Part shown: positions 1 to 4,957 of the stretch, piece by piece
Layout: each line of letters starts with the position of its first letter
Numbering within the stretch: the stretch's first letter is position 1
Assembly: GCA_021777365.1 (NCBI GenBank)
Contig: JAJYDP010000390.1
Span: 1-5,310, forward strand
DNA: 5,310 nt
Reading direction: 5' to 3'
Origin: Chloroflexota bacterium
Lineage (GTDB): Bacteria; Chloroflexota; Limnocylindria; Limnocylindrales; CSP1-4
Position numbers and translations under genes: made by a program
The notes under the pieces: model-generated
What the model was told of the DNA's origin: nothing
Database searches by the model: none
Seen by the model: only the letters and a program-made list of their open reading frames with translations

Positions 1-1985
1 ATCCATGCGTCGGCGAATCGGTGATGGGGTGGCGTGCCGTCGGCGAACCGGGTCAGCGCCTCGTAGCCCACGATGCGACCGTTGGCGAGATCGACGATGG
101 GCTGGAAGACGGGCGTGAACGCCCCGGCCGCGATGACACCGGCGATCCGCTCGCGGAGTCGCGAGCGGCGTCGATCGCCCTCGATGCTGCCCGCCAGCAG
201 CGCGCTGGCAGTGGCCGCGAACTCTCCGACGGCCGGCAGGTGATCCACCAGGTGGTGGGCGAACGTCTCGTCCCGAGTGCCGGCCGCGACCAGGCCGAGC
301 AACCCCTCGCCGTTTCGGATGGGTGCGTAGGCATTGGCACGAATGCCGACGCGGGCCATCGCCCGCCCGTATGCCCCGTCGACCCGGCGCACGTGGAACG
401 TCTCGGCCCAGGGTCCGAGGGCCGCACGCGCATGCAGGTAGGTCGCGCGCCCGGCCGGCAGTGCGCCGCCCACGGCCACCGGGAACTCGGCGGGCGCGAT
501 GACGGCCAGAGCACGGGCCTGCTCGCGCTCGTCGAAGGCGAAGATGGCCGCAACATCGATGCCGGGGAGTCCCGTCAACTCGCGGCAGATGTCGGCTGCG
601 GTCTCGGTCGCGCTCGGCCCCGGCTGGAGGCGGGCCAGGGCCGCGGCGACCTGGGCGCGCTCCCGGAACTCGCTGGCCAGGTTCGAACGAGCGGCCTGCA
701 GCGCGGTCACGTCGCGCTGCACTCCGATGTAGCCGGCCACGACACCGGTGGCATCCCGAATGGGCGAGATGGTCGCCTCGACCTGGTAGCGCGCATCGTC
801 GGCGCGGCGGTTGATGAACCGCCCGCTCCATGCCTCGCCACGGGTGAGTCGGGTCCACAGGGCACGATAGAACGCCTCGGACTGCTGCCCGCTCTTCAGG
901 ATGCGCGGGTTCCGGCCCAGCACCTGGTCGCGGAGATAGCCGGACATCCGCTCGAAGGCGGGGTTGACGTACTCGATGGTGCCCTGCAGGTCCGTGATGA
1001 GCACGGCATCGGATGTCTGCTCGACGGCCGCGGCGAGACGCGCACGCTCTGCCTCGGCCGCGGCTCGCTCGGTGACATCCTCGATGGTGCCGAAGAGGCG
1101 CAGTGATCCCCCCGCCGCATCGCGGACGACCTCGCCGACCTCGTGGACCAGGCGCACGCTGCCGTCCGGGCGCACGATCCGGAACGTCAGATCGTGAGGT
1201 GCGTTCCCGGCCAGGGCGGCCGCTTCGGATGCGACCAGCCGTTCGCGATCGTCGGGGTGCACGAAGGCGAAGAAGGCGTCGGCGGTCCCCGGAAGGGTGC
1301 CCGGCGCCACGCCGACGATCCGGTGCAGTTCCGCGGAGCGATGGACGGTCTGGGTGGCGAGGTCCACCTCCCAGCTGCCGAGATGGGCGATCCGCTGCGC
1401 CTCGGCGAGGTTGCGCTCGCTGCGGCGCAGGCGCGCCTCCAGGTCCTGCAGGCCGGTGACGTCGGTGAAGAACGCGATGTTGCACGGCGCGCCGTCGAAC
1501 TCCAGGGTCGAGGCGCGGATGTCCACCAGGACCACAGATCCATCCTTGTGCCGGCAGGGCACCCCACGCCCCTCGGCGACCCGCCCATCACGGGCGAGGG
1601 CGAACCGGGCCAGCACGGCCGCGATGACGTCGGGCGGATGGAGGTCGTGGACACGCAGGGCGAGCAGCTCGTCGCGCGTGTAGCCGAGGAGCGCGCAGGC
1701 CGCCTCGTTGACCCAGCGGTAGCGATATGTGTCCGAGTCGGCGATGAGGATCGCCTCGGCCGCACCCTCGAAGAGTGGCGCGAGCCGATCGGCCGCGAGT
1801 CCGTCGGTACGGTGCCCGGCTGCCCGGACGTCGTGCACCCGCGGCCGTGCGCGTGACGCCGGTGGTCGGGGGGTGGCGGGGCGGCGACGGGGAGCGGGCA
1901 TCGCGAGGTCTCTGGATGGCCTCCGAGGTGGCCGGGCCACGACCGGCGCACGGGCAGGACGGGAGGGAGGCCACGTTTTCATCAT
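1..1985 (-). CDS. PAS-PAS-PAS-GAF-EAL protein, probable sensory c-di-GMP phosphodiesterase (partial, C-terminus beyond left edge)
   Basis: The frame is open from ATG at 1985 to the window edge (661 residues seen). Numbering from that ATG: residues 1-60 are Arg/Pro-rich and probably disordered. PAS 1 is about 64-178 (ending FFTDVT). PAS 2, PAS_3-like, is about 195-307 (LGSWEVD, HPDDRERL, GTIEDVTER). PAS 3 is about 317-430 (DAVLITD, NPRILKSGQ, QRDVTALQ). A GAF-like segment covers about 455-600. The EAL domain starts near 610 with VFQPIVDL (626-633) and GYEALTRF (640-647), so the signature Glu is E642; the other metal ligands lie outside the window. EAL domains hydrolyse c-di-GMP to pGpG. No transmembrane helix is visible, so a cytosolic sensor is inferred. 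There is no GGDEF domain between GAF and EAL. The start is uncertain: ATGs at 1985, 1982 and 1901 (M29) are in frame and none has a good Shine-Dalgarno. Ligands of the sensory domains cannot be read from sequence. Confidence 0.9.
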   Translation of the reverse strand, partial: MMKTWPPSRPARAPVVARPPRRPSRDLAMPAPRRRPATPRPPASRARPRVHDVRAAGHRTDGLAADRLAPLFEGAAEAILIADSDTYRYRWVNEAACALLGYTRDELLALRVHDLHPPDVIAAVLARFALARDGRVAEGRGVPCRHKDGSVVLVDIRASTLEFDGAPCNIAFFTDVTGLQDLEARLRRSERNLAEAQRIAHLGSWEVDLATQTVHRSAELHRIVGVAPGTLPGTADAFFAFVHPDDRERLVASEAAALAGNAPHDLTFRIVRPDGSVRLVHEVGEVVRDAAGGSLRLFGTIEDVTERAAAEAERARLAAAVEQTSDAVLITDLQGTIEYVNPAFERMSGYLRDQVLGRNPRILKSGQQSEAFYRALWTRLTRGEAWSGRFINRRADDARYQVEATISPIRDATGVVAGYIGVQRDVTALQAARSNLASEFRERAQVAAALARLQPGPSATETAADICRELTGLPGIDVAAIFAFDEREQARALAVIAPAEFPVAVGGALPAGRATYLHARAALGPWAETFHVRRVDGAYGRAMARVGIRANAYAPIRNGEGLLGLVAAGTRDETFAHHLVDHLPAVGEFAATASALLAGSIEGDRRRSRLRERIAGVIAAGAFTPVFQPIVDLANGRIVGYEALTRFADGTPPHHRFADAW

Positions 1986-1987
1986 AT
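1982..1987 (-). promoter_or_regulatory. Possible -10 element (TATGAT) at the start of the PAS-EAL gene
   Basis: On the minus strand the sequence reads ACACCATATGATGAAAACG, a locally AT-richer patch. TATGAT differs from the TATAAT consensus at one base. No good -35 hexamer lies 16-18 bases upstream. If it is used, transcription would begin about 7 bases further on, inside the codons that follow the ATG at 1985. Translation would then have to start at the ATG at 1901. This is a weak single-element call. Confidence 0.2.
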
Positions 1988-2090
1988 GGTGTGCCAAAAC
2001 CCCGCGCCGGTCATCCACCCAAAGGGGCTGTCTGCGACGCCCGAAGGTCCCGGCGGCCGTCCGTGACCAAGGCCTCTTGCCTTCCGCGGG

Positions 2091-2129
2091 CCGGGGCGCC
2101 GACGATGGGGCCGCGCACCGGGGCGCCGA
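2091..2129. repeat. 12-bp direct repeat CCGGGGCGCCGA, two copies
   Basis: CCGGGGCGCCGA occurs exactly at 2091-2102 and 2118-2129, with starts 27 bp apart, inside the divergent gap. Each copy contains the palindrome GGCGCC. The spacing is between two and three helical turns. It could be a pair of protein-binding sites or a chance result of GC-rich composition. Confidence 0.4.
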
Positions 2130-2147
2130 GGCAGTCCTTCGGAGAGT

Positions 2148-2168
2148 GCCGGTGCCGCGACCACCGGC
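2148..2168 (+). other. Hairpin, 7-bp stem
   Basis: GCCGGTG (2148-2154) pairs perfectly with CACCGGC (2162-2168) around a 7-base loop. It is followed 7 bases later by a second hairpin. It lies in the presumed leader of the small gene, but the transcription start is unknown. Confidence 0.35.
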
Positions 2169-2175
2169 TCTGCGG

Positions 2176-2190
2176 CGGCTGGCGCAGCCG
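2176..2190 (+). other. Hairpin, 6-bp stem with tight 3-base loop
   Basis: CGGCTG (2176-2181) pairs with CAGCCG (2185-2190) around GCG. No T-tract follows, so it does not look like a classical intrinsic terminator. Confidence 0.3.
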
Positions 2191-2217
2191 GCAACGCGAC
2201 ACCGGCCCGGGGCTGTG

Positions 2218-2270
2218 CTCCGCTGCCGGATATGTCGCTGGCCGCCGGTTCGGCCTGACGGGCAGCGGAG
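2218..2270 (+). promoter_or_regulatory. Long-range inverted repeat that would sequester the ribosome binding site of the small gene
   Basis: CTCCGCTGCC (2218-2227) is the exact reverse complement of GGCAGCGGAG (2261-2270). The right arm carries the first four bases of the GGAGG Shine-Dalgarno (2267-2271) that serves the ATG at 2280. The 33-base interior can itself fold: GTC (2234-2236) with GAC (2257-2259), and GGCCG (2240-2244) with CGGCC (2251-2255) around CCGGTT. In a plus-strand transcript this would hide the Shine-Dalgarno, as in translational control elements. The pairing is seen directly; the regulatory role is inferred, and no known riboswitch consensus was recognised. Confidence 0.5.
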
Positions 2271-2271
2271 G
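2267..2271 (+). promoter_or_regulatory. Ribosome binding site GGAGG
   Basis: A full GGAGG lies 8 bases before the ATG at 2280. It fixes that start over the in-frame GTG at 2271, which overlaps the motif's last base. This is the best Shine-Dalgarno in the window. Confidence 0.75.
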
Positions 2272-2279
2272 TGGTTGCG

Positions 2280-2600
2280 ATGGACGACGATCCACTCGGT
2301 CCTGCGCTGCTGAGCACGCACCTGCGCGGCACGGCGCTCGAGCCGCGCGTGGCCGCGCTCCTGTACGACGCCCTTGCCGAGGAGCTGAGCGTGGAACGCC
2401 TGCGGGACCAGGATCCTGCGGCAGGCGGACAGCTCGCCGCGCTCCTGCGCGGCCCCGCCGAGCGAGCCGCGCATCAGGCCGTCAGCAAGCTCGTGTTCGA
2501 TCTCCTCGAGGCCCTCGCGGATCAGCCCGCGCTTCGCGGCCGGCTGAGTGGACTGCCGCCAACTGCGCGGGCAGGTGAGCCGGTCCCGATGGCCCGCTGA
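2280..2600 (+). CDS. Hypothetical protein, 106 residues, soluble and probably all-helical
   Basis: I do not recognise a family. The case for a real gene is the ideally spaced GGAGG before ATG 2280, the strong G/C preference at third positions, and a protein-like composition. The protein is rich in Leu, Ala, Arg, Glu and Asp, with stretches that look like amphipathic helices (about residues 21-40, 49-60 and 65-90) and a Pro/Gly-containing tail ending PVPMAR. There is no signal peptide, transmembrane segment, Cys pair or metal motif. It is transcribed away from the PAS-EAL gene and toward the response regulator, which starts 99 bases after its stop. It could be co-transcribed with that regulator or be the regulated output of the structured leader ahead of it. 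Function is unknown. Confidence 0.7.
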   Translation: MDDDPLGPALLSTHLRGTALEPRVAALLYDALAEELSVERLRDQDPAAGGQLAALLRGPAERAAHQAVSKLVFDLLEALADQPALRGRLSGLPPTARAGEPVPMAR

Positions 2601-2631
2601 TTCGTTCCGGGACGCGCGGGCGCCGTTGCGC

Positions 2632-2649
2632 CTGCCGGACATCCGGCAG
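2632..2649. promoter_or_regulatory. 8-2-8 inverted repeat upstream of the response regulator gene
   Basis: CTGCCGGA (2632-2639) and TCCGGCAG (2642-2649) are perfect reverse complements separated by CA. The repeat ends 50 bases before the regulator's GTG. NarL-family regulators are known to bind inverted half-sites about this size with a 2-base spacer (the 7-2-7 arrangement of E. coli NarL), so an autoregulatory operator is plausible. It could equally be an RNA hairpin (7-bp stem, 4-base loop) or a weak terminator of the small gene; no T-tract follows. Confidence 0.4.
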
Positions 2650-2699
2650 CAGTGCTGCGTGAGCCCCCGAAGGGCATGGGACTGAGGCATGATCGGCCC

Positions 2700-3359
2700 G
2701 TGGAAGACGAGCGGCTGCGCGTCGTCATCGCCGAGGACTCGGCGCTGATCCGTGAGGGGATCGCGCGCCTGATCGAGGAGTCCGGCGGGACCGTCATCGC
2801 CAAGGTGGGCGACGGCCCCTCGTTCATCGAGGCGGTCGAGACGCACCGTCCGGACGTGTCCGTGGTCGACGTGCGGATGCCGCCCAGCCAGCGCGACGAG
2901 GGACTGCGGGCGGCAATCGAGGCGCGGCGCCGCGTGCCCGGCACGCCGGTGCTCGTCCTCAGCCAGTACGTCGAGCGCGAGTACGCGACCGAGCTGCTCG
3001 CGGACCGCGCCGGTGGAGTCGGCTACCTGCTCAAGGACCGCGTCGCAGACGTGCGCGAGTTCATGGACGCGCTGCGCCGCGTCGCACGGGGAGGCACCGC
3101 CCTCGATCCCGAGGTCGTCGCGCAGCTGATGGTGCCGCGGCGGACGGAGGACCCGCTCGCGGTCCTGACGCCCCGGGAGCGCGAGGTGCTCGCCGCGATG
3201 GCCGAGGGCAGGACCAACCTCGGGATCGCCACGCTGCTGGGCATCAGCGAAGGGGCGACGGAGAAGCACATCTCGGCCATCTTCGGGAAGCTCCAGCTCC
3301 CGGACACCGAGAACGACCACCGCCGCGTGCTCGCCGTGCTGGCCTACCTGGGCTCCTGA
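2700..3359 (+). CDS. NarL/FixJ-family two-component response regulator (REC + LuxR-type HTH)
   Basis: This is a complete 219-residue protein, the usual length of the family. The receiver domain covers about 6-125: acidic pair E12/D13 in VVIAEDS, phosphoacceptor D57 in SVVDVRMPP, conserved Ser S88 in LVLSQY, and K112 in YLLKD. A linker leads to the LuxR-type helix-turn-helix at about 152-216 (LTPREREVLAAMAEG, then the recognition region GATEKHISAIFGKL), ending DHRRVLAVLAYLGS. That ending is typical of regulators partnered with HisKA_3 kinases carrying a 'putative sensor' domain, the kind encoded convergently next door. It should act as a phosphorylation-controlled DNA-binding dimer. I chose GTG 2700 because the receiver fold begins a few residues later and GAGG lies 12 bases upstream. 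In-frame ATG 2676 and GTG 2652 are alternatives with poorer ribosome sites. Confidence 0.93.
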   Translation: MEDERLRVVIAEDSALIREGIARLIEESGGTVIAKVGDGPSFIEAVETHRPDVSVVDVRMPPSQRDEGLRAAIEARRRVPGTPVLVLSQYVEREYATELLADRAGGVGYLLKDRVADVREFMDALRRVARGGTALDPEVVAQLMVPRRTEDPLAVLTPREREVLAAMAEGRTNLGIATLLGISEGATEKHISAIFGKLQLPDTENDHRRVLAVLAYLGS

Positions 3360-3390
3360 GCCCCGCACCGGGATCCGCAGCCGATCGTCT

Positions 3391-3417
3391 CGGGTCGGAC
3401 GACCGCGGTCGGTCCCG
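3391..3417. terminator. Candidate hairpin in the convergent gap, no T-tract
   Basis: The 12-bp palindrome CGACCGCGGTCG (3400-3411) is flanked by CGGG (3391-3394) and CCCG (3414-3417), allowing an interrupted stem just after the response regulator stop. No T-run follows on either strand. If it terminates transcription it is a GC-only hairpin, or it acts with Rho. Weak. Confidence 0.25.
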
Positions 3418-3460
3418 GTCCCTCCCGGCCGCGTCCCCGGCCGATGCGCGCCCCGATGCG

Positions 3461-3478
3461 CCGACGGACGTGCGTCGG
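3461..3478 (-). terminator. Candidate hairpin directly after the kinase stop codon
   Basis: CCGACG (3461-3466) pairs with CGTCGG (3473-3478) around a 6-base loop, abutting the kinase stop codon (3479-3481, minus strand). No T-tract follows, so the terminator role is tentative. Confidence 0.25.
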
Positions 3479-4957
3479 TCAGCGTCGGATCGGGGCGGGC
3501 GGCACGGGCGGAGGCGTCCAGGCCGGCACGGGCAGCTCGGCGCGGACGACCGTCGGCCCCCCACCCGGGCTGGAGACGGCGAACCGGCCGTCGACCGCCT
3601 CGACGCGCCCCGCAAGGCCGCTCAGCCCGCCGCCCGGGGCGACGGTGGCGCCGCCGATGCCGTCGTCGCGGACCTCGATCACGAGGCGCGGGCCCTCGCG
3701 GCGGCAGGAAACCTCGCACCGCGTCGCCCGGCTGTGCTTCGCGACGTTGGCGAGCGCCTCGCTGGCCACGAAGTACGCCGTCCGTTCGACCGCGTCCGGG
3801 AGCCGGATGCCGGGTTCCAGCTCCGACCGGACGGTGGTCGGGACGGCGGCATGGCCCGCCAGCGACGCGAGGGCGGGGACCAGGCCGCGGTCGATGAGGA
3901 TGGCCGGCGCGATCCCCCGGACGAGGCTCCGCAGCTCGGCGAGCGCCAGCCGCGCCTGGTCCCGCCCCTCGATCACCAGCCGCTTCGCCTCTCCGGGATC
4001 CGCGTCGATCCGCTCGCTGGCGAGGCCCAGGTCGATCGCGAGCATCACGAGCCGCTGCTGCGCGCCATCGTGCAGGTCGCGCTCGATTCGGTGCAGCTCG
4101 CTGGCCTCCACGTCCAGCACGGCCGAGCGGCTCTCCTTCAGCGTCTCCACCTGCCGCCGCAGCTCGCCGGTCTCGGACGTGCAGAGGAGTCCCGAGATCA
4201 CCGCGCGGTGCAGGGTCATGACGAGCTGGGAGAGCGACGCCGCGACGGGCAGGAGCACGGCGCCGGCGGCGGTCCTCGCGACGATGAGGGGGGCGCCGTG
4301 CCCGGCCAGCCAGCCCAGGTACCAGGGCAGGGCCGTGCCGGGGACGGCGTCGTACCAGATCGGCATCGTGAACAGGGACAGCGCCAGCCACCAGGCCGCT
4401 GCCGTCACGGCGAACTCCAGGATGGAGAGCGGGAGGTTGACGCCGACGTACAGGACGTCGCGCCACCGGCTCTCGTCGGCGAACTCGGCACGCACGATGG
4501 CGATCGCACCGCCGGAGAACGGGCGATAGGCGTGCGGGCGGAGCGGCGTCGGATCGGCGATCGCGGCGCGCCTCCGCTCGATCCGCGCGACGAGCCGGGA
4601 GGCCTCGATGCCGAGCGCGAGGAAGACGACCCCGATCCCGGCGAACAGGGTCGGGACCGCGCTGGAGAAGAACGAGAAGACGAGCGCGAACGAGAGGGTT
4701 CCGACGAAGAAGCCGGCGACGAGCGCCAGGAGCGCGTACCACGTCGCCGGGTGGAGGGGCGACAGGAGGAAGGCGCGGACGGGGTTCATCGCCCGCCGGG
4801 CCACCCCGAGGGCACCCGCCGCCTGGGCGCCGCCCGCCTGCGGCGGAGACGCGAGGACCCCCGGCGAAGCGAACGTGGCTTCGCCGGGGATCCGGTCCGA
4901 GACCAGCCAGGTCAGGATCAGCAGCAGCCCCACCACGAGGGCCGCGGAGGAGATCAC
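3479..4957 (-). CDS. Membrane sensor histidine kinase (putative sensor domain + HisKA_3 + HATPase)
   Basis: This is a 492-residue NarX/DesK-type kinase if read from GTG 4957. Hydrophobic segments lie at about 5-20, 74-97, 101-119, 168-200 and 222-246. From about 60 to 255 it resembles the 'putative sensor' domain that precedes HisKA_3 in many high-GC Gram-positive kinases. The dimerisation/phosphoacceptor box is IERDLHDGAQQRL with H296. The ATPase shows the N box with N404 (SEALANVAKHS), G1 with D431 (RDDGIGG), and the G2 box GGGLSGLAGRV (442-452). The tail is Pro-rich. It should autophosphorylate at H296 and pass phosphate to a NarL-type regulator, most likely the convergent one at 2700-3359. 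GTG 4957 overlaps the upstream stop by 4 bases, suggesting coupling. ATG 4789 (M57, 436-residue protein) is the main alternative start, beginning right at the sensor domain; neither start has a good Shine-Dalgarno. Confidence 0.9.
   Translation of the reverse strand: MISSAALVVGLLLILTWLVSDRIPGEATFASPGVLASPPQAGGAQAAGALGVARRAMNPVRAFLLSPLHPATWYALLALVAGFFVGTLSFALVFSFFSSAVPTLFAGIGVVFLALGIEASRLVARIERRRAAIADPTPLRPHAYRPFSGGAIAIVRAEFADESRWRDVLYVGVNLPLSILEFAVTAAAWWLALSLFTMPIWYDAVPGTALPWYLGWLAGHGAPLIVARTAAGAVLLPVAASLSQLVMTLHRAVISGLLCTSETGELRRQVETLKESRSAVLDVEASELHRIERDLHDGAQQRLVMLAIDLGLASERIDADPGEAKRLVIEGRDQARLALAELRSLVRGIAPAILIDRGLVPALASLAGHAAVPTTVRSELEPGIRLPDAVERTAYFVASEALANVAKHSRATRCEVSCRREGPRLVIEVRDDGIGGATVAPGGGLSGLAGRVEAVDGRFAVSSPGGGPTVVRAELPVPAWTPPPVPPAPIRR
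4859..4889. repeat. Perfect 12-bp inverted repeat (hairpin) at the 5' end of the kinase frame
   Basis: CCCCGGCGAAGC (4859-4870) and GCTTCGCCGGGG (4878-4889) are exact reverse complements around the 7-base loop GAACGTG. If the kinase starts at GTG 4957, this encodes the residues PGEATFASPG just after the first hydrophobic segment. If the kinase starts at ATG 4789, it lies in the gap after the membrane-protein gene and could be an attenuator, mRNA processing hairpin or REP-like palindrome. No T-tract follows on either strand. Confidence 0.6.

Larger units (their letters stand above)
1986..2279. other. Divergent intergenic control region
   Basis: This 294-bp gap separates the minus-strand PAS-EAL gene from the plus-strand small gene, so it should hold both promoters. 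No frame on either strand gives a recognisable protein. Contents: an AT-richer patch at 1986-2000; CCGAAGG words at 2041-2047 (plus) and 2136-2142 (reverse complement); an exact 12-bp direct repeat at 2091-2102 and 2118-2129; hairpins at 2148-2168 and 2176-2190; and a 10-bp inverted repeat (2218-2270) whose right arm carries the ribosome binding site of the next gene. No convincing sigma-70 promoter pair was found, and I match the structures to no known riboswitch class. Confidence 0.6.

Noticed and set aside
21..1106. Long plus-strand open frame of 361 codons
   Set aside because: It lies antisense to the PAS-GAF-EAL gene, whose minus-strand translation gives clear domain motifs. The plus frame has low-complexity Gly/Arg/Asp-rich content, typical of open antisense frames in GC-rich DNA.
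1986..2000. Sigma-54-like TGGCAC upstream of the PAS-EAL gene
   Set aside because: TGGCAC (minus strand) is present, but the required GC of the -12 element is absent at the right spacing, and the motif runs into the start codon.
2036..2075. DosR-box-like imperfect palindromes in the divergent gap
   Set aside because: Segments such as GAGGCCTTGGTCAC match the remembered DosR core at only about 9 of 14 positions with broken half-sites, which is not enough to name a regulator.
2020..2240. c-di-GMP (GEMM) riboswitch in the gap next to an EAL gene
   Set aside because: I looked for the conserved core and tetraloop receptor pattern on both strands and did not see it. Only generic hairpins are present.
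1775..2578. Plus-strand frames covering the divergent gap and overlapping the small gene
   Set aside because: The translations are Arg/Gly/Pro-rich without motifs. The segment is antisense to the PAS-EAL 5' end or out of frame with the well-supported small gene.
2522..2944. Minus-strand open frame opposite the small gene end and regulator start
   Set aside because: It is antisense to the receiver domain, and the Ser/Arg-rich translation is typical of an antisense shadow.
3441..3460. Short direct repeat CCGATGCG, twice, 12 bp apart
   Set aside because: Eight bases in GC-rich sequence next to other degenerate repeats is within chance, with no further copies in phase.
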